From NCBI RefSeq assembly GCF_039982735.1, contig NZ_JBDWXV010000010.1, positions 186,001 to 250,000 of the forward strand: DNA of 64,000 bases. Direction: 5' to 3'. A model generated the notes under the pieces. It saw only the letters and a list, made by a program, of their open reading frames with translations, made no database searches and was not told where the DNA came from. Numbering within the stretch: position 1 is the stretch's first letter; each line of letters starts with the position of its first letter. The position numbers and the translations under genes are program-made. Below are positions 53,568 through 62,829 of the stretch, one piece after another. This stretch comes from Saccharospirillum sp039982735 (lineage in GTDB: Bacteria; Pseudomonadota; Gammaproteobacteria; Pseudomonadales; Natronospirillaceae).

Positions 53568-53935
53568 GCCATTCTGCTTTCGGGGAATGACCCGATTTAA
53601 AAGGCATTAATTAAAATCAGGACCAGGGATCTGGTCACCTACACTCATCAACCCCCCCACCTACACGCTTTGACCCTGTTTTACCCCACAGCTCATTCAC
53701 GACCCAAGATCCGCCTGTGTGTCGGTATTCTTAACAAACCTGCACTCGACCGATGTCGTTTATTCATGGTGTCTATTCGAATGCGCTTATTTACAGTCGC
53801 GGGATTGCGCCGGCTGCAAAACATGATTGTCCCCATACAATAAGCCCTGGAGACAACTGAGCGGTCAATGGGAGCCTCTGCTCAGGGCGTAAACCACCCT
53901 GCTTTCTTGCCCAAAATTTACCGTCACCACCGGTC
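53568..53935. other. Intergenic region upstream of PEP-CTERM gene
   Basis: Contains a six-base hairpin, GACCAG/CTGGTC with a four-base loop (53621-53636), that may end the lipoprotein transcript, then AT- and C-rich sequence without a gene. Possible PrsR enhancer sites should lie here, but I cannot define them. Confidence 0.5.
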
Positions 53936-53951
53936 TGGCACGATAATCGCT
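53936..53951 (+). promoter_or_regulatory. Sigma-54 promoter of PEP-CTERM gene
   Basis: TGGCACGATAATCGCT has an exact -24 TGGCACG element and GC at the -12 position with ten bases between GG and GC. It lies about 110 bases before the PEP-CTERM start at 54065. Confidence 0.82.
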
Positions 53952-54064
53952 AAAGGTCTGTCATCACGTCGCTGCGAGGCGACCATGACCGGGCGTGGCC
54001 GTTTTCCTGCTGCGCTGTAAGAGCACTGAATCGTTTTCAGTCGGTCTTGTCTCAGGGAATGAAT

Positions 54065-54847
54065 ATGCGTAAATCAACGATCTCACTTGCGGTTGTCATA
54101 TCCTCTCTGGTTGCCGCCTCCAGCGCTCAGGCTGCCATTATCTATTCCAACGTCAGCTATGGCTCGGTGCAAGCGACCCAGGCCGAAGCCGACTATCTCA
54201 GCAGCCTGGCCAGTTACCAGCAGGAAACCTTCGATAATCCGGGCACGATATCCGCCACCGGGGCAACTTCTCTGGGCGCCGTGCAAACGGGCAACCAGCA
54301 GAGCAGCTGGGTAATGGCCTCTGAACAGTTCAGCACTGCGGTAGGTACCTTCACCATGGTGAAATCAGACGGCGCTGCCAACAGCAGCGACGTGCGCCCC
54401 GACTTGCTGATGATTGAAAACAGCAGCACCGGTGAGTTCGGACGCTCCCCATCACACGCAACCAACTGGCTCGACAGCAACGATGCCGACATCGTCAGTT
54501 GGGATATCTCAGGTGTCGGCTTTTTTGACAGCCTCGGTTTCTACCTGTCGGACGTCAACGATCAGGGCGCGTCGCTCAAACTGGTGTTCGATGACGGTAC
54601 CGAGCACACAACTCAGTTGAACAGTTCGCTCAGTAATGGCAACCTGATGTACGTTTCCTTGATGGCCGATGTCGCGATCAGCAGCGCTTCATTGCTGTTC
54701 GACAACGGAACCAACAAGAACGATGGCTGGGGAATCGATACCATCACCGTCGGCTCGCTTCCGGTACCGGAGCCAGCCACGCTGGCGTTGTTGAGCCTTG
54801 GCCTGATTGGTGTCGGAGCAGCGCGTCGTCGCCTTCGCCACCAATAA
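54065..54847 (+). CDS. PEP-CTERM sorting domain protein
   Basis: Exported protein of about 260 residues. Signal peptide (about 1-23, ending AQA), a beta-sandwich-rich mature region (about 40-225, with LDSNDADIVSWDISGVGFFD and FYLSDVNDQGASLKLVFDDG resembling PEP-CTERM-associated extracellular domains), and the sorting tail VPEPATLALLSLGLIGVGAA followed by RRRLR. The frame opens with a TTG at 54047; AGGG seven bases before the ATG at 54065 supports the shorter start. It is preceded by a sigma-54 promoter and lies between two paralogous fibronectin-III-like lipoprotein genes. Confidence 0.92.
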   Translation: MRKSTISLAVVISSLVAASSAQAAIIYSNVSYGSVQATQAEADYLSSLASYQQETFDNPGTISATGATSLGAVQTGNQQSSWVMASEQFSTAVGTFTMVKSDGAANSSDVRPDLLMIENSSTGEFGRSPSHATNWLDSNDADIVSWDISGVGFFDSLGFYLSDVNDQGASLKLVFDDGTEHTTQLNSSLSNGNLMYVSLMADVAISSASLLFDNGTNKNDGWGIDTITVGSLPVPEPATLALLSLGLIGVGAARRRLRHQ

Positions 54848-54960
54848 CGGGGTTTGACGTTACGGTCTGAACAAGACCGGCGCTTAACCAGTTTCAGGTA
54901 TTCATCCTGTTCAGAGCTGGCGCAGCCGTGTGGCGCGTCAGCCCTCCTCCGGAAGCATTA

Positions 54961-55335
54961 ATGGCAGTTATCGACACAGTGAAACACCTTGTACTGAGCC
55001 GATGGTCCGGTGTATTCCACCTGGGCTTGTTCGCGTTGCTATTATCGCTTGCCGGCTGCATGTCGCCCCAAGGCTTTAGCCAGGGAGATGTCATGTTGTA
55101 CTGGGAAACCCCGCAAGAACGCATCAATGGTGACACGCTTCCGCCAGAAGAACTCGGTGGCTATGAAATTCGGTACCGCCAGGCCAACGATAACCGCTTT
55201 ACCGTCGTGCTGATTCGCGACAACGACACCGACCAGTATTTGCTGAAAGACGTCAGAAACCCCGAATCGGCCATTATTGAAGTCGCCGCATTCGACCACG
55301 AAGGTATTTACAGCAACTGGGTGAGGGCCCGCTGA
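54961..55335 (+). CDS. Fibronectin-III-like lipoprotein (paralog B)
   Basis: Small lipoprotein of 124 residues (lipobox SLAGC, Cys about 33) with one fibronectin type III-like domain: VMLYWETPQERINGDTLPPE, GGYEIRYR and EVAAFDHEGIYSNWV. It aligns over its whole domain with the lipoprotein at 53151-53567, sharing YW-x-x-P-x-ER-x-NG, GGYEIRYR and the GIYS motif. GGAAG lies five to six bases before the ATG at 54961. It immediately precedes prsK; exosortase or polysaccharide export association is inferred. Confidence 0.8.
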   Translation: MAVIDTVKHLVLSRWSGVFHLGLFALLLSLAGCMSPQGFSQGDVMLYWETPQERINGDTLPPEELGGYEIRYRQANDNRFTVVLIRDNDTDQYLLKDVRNPESAIIEVAAFDHEGIYSNWVRAR

Positions 55336-55505
55336 GAAGTGTGATTGCTCGCCCTGCTCGCGCCTCCCTTTCTCATAGCTGCTTCAAATTGTAAAGTTTT
55401 TCGTCTACCCGCCTGACCCGGACCCGACTTAGCGCTATACTGTTGAGCAATTCAAGGATGAACAGTGTTCTGTCAAGAACCGCTCAGGGAATGCCATAAC
55501 GGACT

Positions 55506-57542
55506 ATGAACTACCTCTCGGTCACCTATACGGTCATCAGCACGGCCACTCTCATGACGGCCTGTTTGCTCATGGCTATGGCCTATCGATCTCGCACCCA
55601 GCGCTGGCAATGGTCACTGACGCTCGGCGTTTCGGCGCAGCTTGTCTGGTTGCTCGCGATGCTGGGCAGCTATTCCTTTACCACCAATGCCACACCCTGG
55701 TTATTATCGGCCGAAGTGCTCCGTTTCGCGGGATGGTTTGCCGCCATGAGCTGGCTGCTGCAGCGACACGCCCAGTGGTCACAGTGGCCGCGTGCCACGC
55801 TCGGCCTTGCCCTGATATTTGTCGCGCTGGTCGCTGCGGCATTGCTGGTGATCTGGCTGTTCATCGGCGCCACCTGGCTGACTGCGTCGCTGTATATCGC
55901 TATGGCCATTTCGATAGTGATCATGACGGAACAGACAGTGCGCAACGTTCGGCCGCACCGTTTAATCAAACTGCTTGCGGTATGTCTATCCCTCTCCCTG
56001 GCCGCCGATGTGATGGTGTATGGTCAGCAACTGTTCACTGGCACCATCTCAACACTGGCGTGGCAAACACGCACCGCCGCCGCCTGGTTACTGGCGGTGG
56101 TATTGCTGATCGGCACCCTGCTGTTTCGGGACTATCAAAACCACCGGCCGCAACTGCAATTGTCGCGCCCGGTGTTTTTCTATTCCGCTTCTGTTGTGTT
56201 CACGCTGGGGTTCATGGCACTGGCAGCCCTTGGCGGGTCTTACGTTAAAATACTGGGCGGGTTCTGGAGCGGTTATATCTACACCCTCTTTACGCTCGTC
56301 GTACTCTTGCTGGCCGCCGCGTTGTTTATTTCCAAAGAGTTGAGACAGCGCTTCGAAGTCATGGCCAGCAAGCACTTTTTCAACCAGAAATACGATTACC
56401 GGCAAGAGTGGCTAACCCTCATCCGCCGACTTTCAGAGCTCGACCCCTCGCACCGACATTACCACCAACAGCTGTTGTCGGTGATCTGCACGGCGGTAAA
56501 GTCGAACGCAGGTGCCTTGTGGATCAACACAGGTCCATCGCTGTCTTTCAAAGCCTCGACCATGAGGCGGGAATCACTGCCCCGGGAACTCTCTCTGGGC
56601 GAGCCTTTTGTTCGTACCATGGTCAAACACGCCTGGATCTTCGTACCCCATACCGATAACCCCAGCCTGGCCATGTACAACGACACCCTGCCAGACTGGG
56701 TGCGGGAAGACTCGCGCATCTGGATAATGGCACCGCTGCTGAACCAGATGAAGATGACCGGGTTTGTGGTTCTGGAACAGCCCATCGCCGCCCCCAACAT
56801 TACGTTTGAAGACCTGGATCTGCTGACCAACGTCTGCACCCAGATCGCCAGTCACATTCGTTTGCACGAGCAGGAAAAGCTGATCAGTGAAGGCCAGCAA
56901 ATGGAAACCTACCACCGGCTGTCGGCGTTCATCATGCACGATGTGAACAACGTAGTGGCGCAGCTCGATTTGCTGCACCGCAACGCCGAACGTCATAAAT
57001 CCAATCCGGCCTTCATTGACGACATGATCAAGACCGTAGCCAGTTCAGTACGACGCATGCAAGGTCTGATGTCAAAGTTCAACCCGACCGGAAAAGAAGA
57101 CCGCCGCCAATTGCAGGTTTATGAATTGCTGCGCGAGCTGGTCAGCGAATGCAGCGACCGGGACCCGAAACCCGAGCTGCTGACTGAAGAAGACTTTTCC
57201 ATCGATGCCGACCGGCAGAAGTTCATGCTGGCGATCAAAAACCTGATTCGCAACGCCCAGGATGCCACCCTGCCCGAAGGCCGCATTACCTTGTCCGTCG
57301 GGTTGTCGCCGACCGGTGCCCCCATGCTCAGCATTAAAGACACCGGTACCGGCATGCCATTGGAGTTTATTCAGGATCATCTGTTCAAACCCTTCAGCAC
57401 CACCAAAACCGATACCGGGGTAGGCATTGGCGCTTACCTGACCAAAACCTACCTTGAACATATTGGCGCCCACGTGCGTGTTAACAGTGAACCGTTTCAG
57501 GGTACCGAATTTGCCATTGTGTTCAGTGCCAATGGCCAGTAA
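55506..57542 (+). CDS. prsK: PEP-CTERM system sensor histidine kinase PrsK
   Basis: Membrane histidine kinase of 678 residues. About seven to nine helices (residues 1-270) form a sensor region, followed by a GAF-like domain (about 300-460) and a kinase core. The phosphoacceptor histidine lies in FIMHDVNNVVAQLDLLHRNA (about residue 478), and the HATPase has NLIRNAQDAT, KDTGTGMP and KPFSTTKTDTGVGIGAYLTK. This architecture and the NVV sequence at the H-box are typical of PrsK, the partner of PrsR in XrtA-type exosortase loci. Twelve bases separate it from the prsR ribosome site; the three genes prsK-prsR-prsT are one operon. Confidence 0.92.
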   Translation: MNYLSVTYTVISTATLMTACLLMAMAYRSRTQRWQWSLTLGVSAQLVWLLAMLGSYSFTTNATPWLLSAEVLRFAGWFAAMSWLLQRHAQWSQWPRATLGLALIFVALVAAALLVIWLFIGATWLTASLYIAMAISIVIMTEQTVRNVRPHRLIKLLAVCLSLSLAADVMVYGQQLFTGTISTLAWQTRTAAAWLLAVVLLIGTLLFRDYQNHRPQLQLSRPVFFYSASVVFTLGFMALAALGGSYVKILGGFWSGYIYTLFTLVVLLLAAALFISKELRQRFEVMASKHFFNQKYDYRQEWLTLIRRLSELDPSHRHYHQQLLSVICTAVKSNAGALWINTGPSLSFKASTMRRESLPRELSLGEPFVRTMVKHAWIFVPHTDNPSLAMYNDTLPDWVREDSRIWIMAPLLNQMKMTGFVVLEQPIAAPNITFEDLDLLTNVCTQIASHIRLHEQEKLISEGQQMETYHRLSAFIMHDVNNVVAQLDLLHRNAERHKSNPAFIDDMIKTVASSVRRMQGLMSKFNPTGKEDRRQLQVYELLRELVSECSDRDPKPELLTEEDFSIDADRQKFMLAIKNLIRNAQDATLPEGRITLSVGLSPTGAPMLSIKDTGTGMPLEFIQDHLFKPFSTTKTDTGVGIGAYLTKTYLEHIGAHVRVNSEPFQGTEFAIVFSANGQ

Positions 57543-57558
57543 ACCAGGAGGAGAGCCC

Positions 57559-58941
57559 ATGGAAGCGCTCGATCGAACCATACTAATTGTAGAAGACGAT
57601 GAAGGCTTGCAAAGCCAGCTGAAATGGCACTTCGATGATTTCGAGTCGACTCTGATTACCGCTAAAGACAGAACCGAAGCCCTCAATGCCGTGCGCATGT
57701 ACAACCCCAGTATCATCATTCAGGACCTGGGCTTGCCGCCGGATGACGAAGGCGTCAGTGAAGGTTTTGCCTGCATACGCGACATTCTCACCATTGCGCC
57801 AGACAGCAAAATTATTGTGATGACCGGAAAAAACGATCACAAGAACGCGCTCGATTCCATCGCCGCCGGTGCGTTCGACTTTTATTTGAAACCGGTCGAC
57901 CCAGAACGGCTTAGCCTGGTGGTAGATCAGGCCTTTCGCATTGCCCGTCTGGAACATGAAAACCGTACTCAACAAGCCTTCTTCGAGCCCATTGCTGGCC
58001 TGGTAACGGCCGATGCGACCATGAAGCGCGTTTGCCGCATGGCAGAGAAAATTGCCCAGTCTCCGGTGACCTCAACCCTGCTCGGCGAAAGTGGCACCGG
58101 CAAAGAAGTACTGGCGCGTGCCATTCACACCATGAGCGACCGCAAAGAGCGCCCTTTTGTTGCCATCAATTGCGCAGCGGTGCCAGAAAACCTGATCGAA
58201 AGTGAATTGTTTGGCTACGAAAAAGGCGCCTTTACCGGTGCGGGAAAAACCACCGAGGGCCGTATTGAACAGGCCAACAGCGGCACCCTGTTCCTTGATG
58301 AAATTGGCGACATGCCATTGCCACTGCAGGCCAAACTGTTGCGCTTTCTGCAGGAGCGCGTGATTGAGCGGGTCGGTGGACGCAAGGCCATTAGCATTGA
58401 TGCCCGGGTAATCTGCGCAACCAACAAAGACCTGAAAACCATGGTAACCAACGGCGAGTTCCGGGAAGACCTGTATTACCGGATTTGCGAAATCGTTGTA
58501 GAGATTCCGCCCTTGCGCAGCCGCGGAACCGACGCACGCTTGCTGGCCAATTTCTTCCTGCAAAAATACAGTCGGTCAATGAAGCAGCGCAGCCTGCGCT
58601 TTTCCGACGATGCCCTGGCCGGCATTGACGCCTACGAATGGCCTGGAAATATTCGGGAAGTTGAAAACAAGGTCAAACGCGCGGTAGTACTGGCCGACAA
58701 CCATATTCTAAACGCAGAAGACCTCGATCTGAAAAGCGACGGTGACGGCGTGCTGAACCTGAACCTGCGAAAGATTCGCCAGTCAGCAGAAGTGGAAGCC
58801 ATTGAGCAGGCGCTGGCACTGAGTGAATACAATGTCTCGATGGCCGCTAAAATGCTGGGCATTACCCGCCCAACACTCTACGACCTGATCCGGAAATATT
58901 CTCTGAACACCGACAAGAAAACAGAGGAAGATTCGCTGTGA
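57559..58941 (+). CDS. prsR: PEP-CTERM-box response regulator PrsR (sigma-54-dependent)
   Basis: Sigma-54-dependent activator of 460 residues. Receiver domain (about 1-125) with DLGLP phosphoacceptor Asp about 56, AAA+ ATPase (about 150-380) with GESGTGKE Walker A at about 176 and the sigma-54-contacting GAFTGA at about 223-228, and a C-terminal Fis-type HTH (NVSMAAKMLGITRPTLYDLI). The frame opens upstream at 57454, but AGGAGG seven bases before the ATG at 57559 fixes the start. It should activate genes with GG-N10-GC promoters; three PEP-CTERM genes in the window have such sites. Confidence 0.96.
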   Translation: MEALDRTILIVEDDEGLQSQLKWHFDDFESTLITAKDRTEALNAVRMYNPSIIIQDLGLPPDDEGVSEGFACIRDILTIAPDSKIIVMTGKNDHKNALDSIAAGAFDFYLKPVDPERLSLVVDQAFRIARLEHENRTQQAFFEPIAGLVTADATMKRVCRMAEKIAQSPVTSTLLGESGTGKEVLARAIHTMSDRKERPFVAINCAAVPENLIESELFGYEKGAFTGAGKTTEGRIEQANSGTLFLDEIGDMPLPLQAKLLRFLQERVIERVGGRKAISIDARVICATNKDLKTMVTNGEFREDLYYRICEIVVEIPPLRSRGTDARLLANFFLQKYSRSMKQRSLRFSDDALAGIDAYEWPGNIREVENKVKRAVVLADNHILNAEDLDLKSDGDGVLNLNLRKIRQSAEVEAIEQALALSEYNVSMAAKMLGITRPTLYDLIRKYSLNTDKKTEEDSL

Positions 58942-61670
58942 ATACCGCGACACCGATTTACTCCAGCGCATCCATTTGTCATCAAACCAAGGACAGCCAA
59001 CCCATGAACAGGATTTCCCAGTTTGAAAACCCGACAGCACCAGCGGCGATACACCGGCCCCTATGGTGGATTGCCGGCTTCACCATTGCCCTGCTGGTGG
59101 CCGGTTGCAACGACACTCCCGGCAACGAAGTCAGCAGCACTCATGTGCAGCGCAGCCAGTCCTATGAAGAACAGGGACAATACCGTGCGGCGATGATTGA
59201 ACAACGCAACGCCATACAGGCCAACCCGGGCGACCTTGAACAGACCCATCGCTACGCCCGATTACTGCTGACCATTGGCAGCCCAAGCAGCGCCCAGACG
59301 CTGCTGGAATCGGTCAGCGACCGACACACCGATGATTCCAGGCAGTTACTGGCACAGGCGTATTTGAAGCAGGGTAAGTTTGTTTCAGCAGAAGCCGTGC
59401 TGGCCAGCGTGGAAGCACCCGATGAAAACCCGGCAATCCAGGGCCGGCTTCTGGCGCTAGTCGATTTCCAGAATGGCCGCACTCAAACGGCCGTGCAACG
59501 ACTTACCCAATTGCATGCAGACTTCCCGGATAATTCCGACATAACGCTCGACCTGATCACCACCCTGACCGATACCGGCCGATACCAGCAGGCCAACGCC
59601 CTGATCGATCAGTTACCTGAAGCCCAGAAAGGCCTGCCCGAGGTTAATTACCTGGCGGCACGGGTGGATTATCAGAGCAACCAACTGACTCAGGCTGAGG
59701 CGCACCTCACGCAGGCGCTGATCGACCTGCCATCCACCGACATGATGCTTCAGGAGCGGATACAGGTGCTGGAACTGCTGTCGTCGGTGCTGACAGAACT
59801 GGGCCGCCCGGTAGAGGCGACGGCCTACAACAACATCGTGCGCGAGGCGAACCCCGAAGCCTATTCCGCCCAGCAGCAATATCGGGAGGCCATTACCGCC
59901 GCCAGCCGGGGCGATGTGCTGAGCGCCAAAAACGCCTTTCAGGATATTCTGAACCAGTTCCCGGCAAACCGGAACGCCGGCATGATGCTGGGCCTGCTGA
60001 CCCTTCAGGACGGCGAAGTGACCGACGGCGAACAACTGCTCTCAGAGCACCTAGACCCTGAAACCGCACCGGCAACCTTTGTGCAAGCCGCGGCGCTGGC
60101 ACAGGTCGAACTCGGCCGCAGCCAGGAAGCACTGGATGTACTCAGCACCGCCTTACTGGCCCGCCCCGACGATGCCGATCTGCTGGCGTTATACGGTGCC
60201 CTGCTGTTGCGCGACGGCCGCAGCCAACTGGGCATTCAGACGCTGAGCAAAGCGCTGGAACTGGAGCCAGACCGCACCCGCCTGATGCTGATGCTGGCGC
60301 AATACTACGCCGACCGCGATCAGCCCCAGCTCGCCCTGGGCCACCTGCGCAAGGCCTACTCCATCAACGCCGCCGACTGGCTGACCACGCAGTTCTATGT
60401 GACCACCCTGGTGGCTGAAGATGAAATGGAAGAAGCCCAACGCATAGCCGGTGAACTCACCGAAGCATTTCCGGAAGAGCCGAATCCTTACTGGATCAGC
60501 AGCATGCTCGACTATCGCGCGGGCAACGCCAGCCGGGCCCTGGTGCAAATGACCTCACTGCTGGAAGACCACCCCGAATTCACTGAAGCCTACCCGGCCA
60601 CCGCACAACTGATGCGCCAGCAAGGCCAGACGCTGGCCGCAACCGACTTGCTGATGCGCGGCTATCAGGCCATACCCGAACGGCCCGACTTACTGGAAGC
60701 CGCGCTGCAATGGCGTACCGATGCCACCTCGGCTACCGATACTCTGGCCTGGCTGAGGGAACAAGCCGCCGCCAGCCCACAAGACGTTGCACTGGAACTG
60801 AACTCGGTTGCCATGAACCGGTTGCTGACGTTGGCCGAATGGGGCCAGGCAGGTGAACTGGCGAGCCAGTATCAGGATTCAGAACAGCCGCGAGCGCGTG
60901 CCATGACCGGCCTGTATTTCCGGGCCCGGGCGCAACAAGCGGCCAGCCTGGGCAACTGGGCCGATGCCAACCGCTGGATCGAACAAGCCGAGCAGCGCCA
61001 GCCAAACGACTTGCCAACGCAGTTTCTTGCTGCCCAAATCGACAACAGCCAGGGCGATAGTCAAGAAGCCCTGGCCCGACTCGACACCTTGCTGGCAAGC
61101 CGACCAGATAATCTCGATATAGTCGCGCAGAAAACCCGGCTGATAGCCGCCAACAATAATCGCTCCGGTGCACTCGACTTTGTACGCCCCTATTGGACCC
61201 GCTCACCCAGCCGCGAGCTGGCCGCCATCTATACAGCACTGATCAGTGATCTGGAACCGGACCGCCTGGTCGTTGCACTTGAGCAATGGCACCAGGTCGA
61301 CCCCAATGCAGCCGCCCCCTGGTTCATGAAAGGAAACTATTATTTGAATCAGCAGGCCAATGCCGAGGCCATCAGCGCCTACCGCGAAACCGTTCGGCGG
61401 GATTCAAGCCACGTGGCAGCATTGAACAACCTGGCCTGGCTGCTGCGCGAGGACAGCCCGACGGAAGCACTAGACCTTGCCGCCCGGGCTGCAGACATCG
61501 CCCCTGAAAACCCAGGCATTCTGGATACCTATGGCTGGTTACTGCACCTGAACGGGGAACATCAGCAAGCGGTTACTGTACTGACGCGGGCGCGTCAGTT
61601 GGCACCGAACAATGCCGACATTGAACAACACCTTCAGGAAGCCGAGGCGAGGAACGCCGCGCCGGCCTGA
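58938..61670 (+). CDS. prsT: XrtA system TPR-repeat lipoprotein PrsT
   Basis: Protein of 910 residues built from about 20 TPR-like repeats. The GTG start overlaps the prsR stop (ATGA context) and has AGGAAG seven bases upstream; an ATG at 59004 is an alternative that gives a more normal signal length before the lipobox LLVAGC (Cys 57 or 35). TPR motifs repeat through to HVAALNNLAWLLRED and the C-terminal GWLLHLNGEHQQAVTVLTRA. PrsT is an XrtA-associated protein probably acting in exopolysaccharide assembly or export at the periplasmic side. Last gene of prsK-prsR-prsT. Confidence 0.93.
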   Translation: MNTATPIYSSASICHQTKDSQPMNRISQFENPTAPAAIHRPLWWIAGFTIALLVAGCNDTPGNEVSSTHVQRSQSYEEQGQYRAAMIEQRNAIQANPGDLEQTHRYARLLLTIGSPSSAQTLLESVSDRHTDDSRQLLAQAYLKQGKFVSAEAVLASVEAPDENPAIQGRLLALVDFQNGRTQTAVQRLTQLHADFPDNSDITLDLITTLTDTGRYQQANALIDQLPEAQKGLPEVNYLAARVDYQSNQLTQAEAHLTQALIDLPSTDMMLQERIQVLELLSSVLTELGRPVEATAYNNIVREANPEAYSAQQQYREAITAASRGDVLSAKNAFQDILNQFPANRNAGMMLGLLTLQDGEVTDGEQLLSEHLDPETAPATFVQAAALAQVELGRSQEALDVLSTALLARPDDADLLALYGALLLRDGRSQLGIQTLSKALELEPDRTRLMLMLAQYYADRDQPQLALGHLRKAYSINAADWLTTQFYVTTLVAEDEMEEAQRIAGELTEAFPEEPNPYWISSMLDYRAGNASRALVQMTSLLEDHPEFTEAYPATAQLMRQQGQTLAATDLLMRGYQAIPERPDLLEAALQWRTDATSATDTLAWLREQAAASPQDVALELNSVAMNRLLTLAEWGQAGELASQYQDSEQPRARAMTGLYFRARAQQAASLGNWADANRWIEQAEQRQPNDLPTQFLAAQIDNSQGDSQEALARLDTLLASRPDNLDIVAQKTRLIAANNNRSGALDFVRPYWTRSPSRELAAIYTALISDLEPDRLVVALEQWHQVDPNAAAPWFMKGNYYLNQQANAEAISAYRETVRRDSSHVAALNNLAWLLREDSPTEALDLAARAADIAPENPGILDTYGWLLHLNGEHQQAVTVLTRARQLAPNNADIEQHLQEAEARNAAPA

Positions 61671-61680
61671 AGTCGGCCAG

Positions 61681-61718
61681 CGCTGTCCGGGCTGGTCAGT
61701 CCAACGCCCGGGACAGCG
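61681..61718 (+). terminator. Long hairpin at convergent end of prsT and aminotransferase genes
   Basis: CGCTGTCC-GGGC and GCCC-G-GGACAGCG form a 12-base stem with one bulged base and a 13-base loop, followed by TGTTTATG. It lies 11 bases after prsT and overlaps the last codons of the convergent aminotransferase gene. Confidence 0.65.
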
Positions 61719-62829
61719 TGTTTATGATGCGCTCGATAACTGGCCGGTTGATACCCACATGAACCGGCAAAGTAATCAGCCTGTCGGCAAATTGCCGGGC
61801 ATTGGGAACCCGTGAACTGTCGAAGCGCCCTTCCAAACCGTCGATGTCTGGCAACGCATGCCGGTACATGGCCGTAGCGCCCAGCCCTGCCTGGGTCAGC
61901 GAAGCCAGTGCGGCATCCCGCTGTTCACGGTTCGCCAGTAACACCGGGTAACGCAACAAACGCCCCCGGTTAGCGGTGTGCCTGCCCTGGGTTGTCAGCC
62001 CTGGCACCTGAACCGCACTGATGGCAGTGAAAGCTTCATCGAAACAGGTTTCCCGCCAGGTATCGAACTGCTGGTAACGCTCAACGTTCGCCGCAAGAAC
62101 ACCCTTCGGTTGCGGATCCATTGCCATCAACCTCTCCAGAGCGTGATAACGCGTCTGTCCCAAAGACAAACCCGGGAGCCTGGTCACCGGACCGTACAAA
62201 GCCGGGTGCAATAAAGCGTTATAAAGCCGGGCCTTTATCGGCCAGCGCTTGTCGGTAACGGGCGCCAATACGTCCATCGGTACAGGCTGAACCCGGGCAG
62301 CAACCAGGCCACCGCCCAGTAGCCCGATGGCTTTGCCACGGCCAAACGAAAAGGTGAGGTAATCGGCCTCGGTTGTTGCGGGCCGATCCGGCTCAGGAAA
62401 CCACTGAGCGTTGTCTTCAATAATGGCGATTGACGAGGCTTCGGGCAGCAGCGCCCGAATAGCGCTCACGTTGGCCGCCAGCCCCAAGAAGTTGACCGCC
62501 AGTATTGCCAGAGTGCTTTCATTGACCGTGGCCAACAGAGCGGCGGCATCGTATTCACTGGTGCCTTCGGCCAGATCAACCAACCGGGGGGTGTAACCCG
62601 CGTAATCGGCGGCGGCGACCAAATCGGGACAGCCGTAGGCCGGTATCAATACTTCCGGGTGTGCAACCTCGGGGTGCCGCAACCGATGCTGACACAAACA
62701 CCACGCCAGTGCCGCGGTACCCGACTGCAACCAGACCAGATGATGAGCGGGAAAGAGACTGGCAACATCCAAACCAGACGACCGCAACACAACCGGGTTG
62801 CCGGCGGGCGGATACACGGCCCAGCTCAT
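61696..62829 (-). CDS. DegT/DnrJ/EryC1/StrS-type aminotransferase
   Basis: PLP-dependent sugar or amino-acid aminotransferase family, 377 residues. The fold type I features are visible: SGTAALAWCLCQ (phosphate loop, about 37-48), IEDNAQWFPEPD and the lysine-containing FSFGRGKAIGLLGGG (PLP Lys about 170). Such enzymes often make amino sugars for surface polysaccharide; here the GT2 gene upstream is translationally coupled (ATGA overlap), supporting a glycan role. Substrate unknown. Converges on prsT. Confidence 0.85.
   Translation of the reverse strand: MSWAVYPPAGNPVVLRSSGLDVASLFPAHHLVWLQSGTAALAWCLCQHRLRHPEVAHPEVLIPAYGCPDLVAAADYAGYTPRLVDLAEGTSEYDAAALLATVNESTLAILAVNFLGLAANVSAIRALLPEASSIAIIEDNAQWFPEPDRPATTEADYLTFSFGRGKAIGLLGGGLVAARVQPVPMDVLAPVTDKRWPIKARLYNALLHPALYGPVTRLPGLSLGQTRYHALERLMAMDPQPKGVLAANVERYQQFDTWRETCFDEAFTAISAVQVPGLTTQGRHTANRGRLLRYPVLLANREQRDAALASLTQAGLGATAMYRHALPDIDGLEGRFDSSRVPNARQFADRLITLPVHVGINRPVIERIINTLSRALD

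Noticed and set aside
55430..55450. Possible sigma-54 promoter before prsK (CGGACCCGACTTAGCG)
   Set aside because: GG-N10-GC spacing exists, but the flanking bases match the consensus poorly; not claimed.
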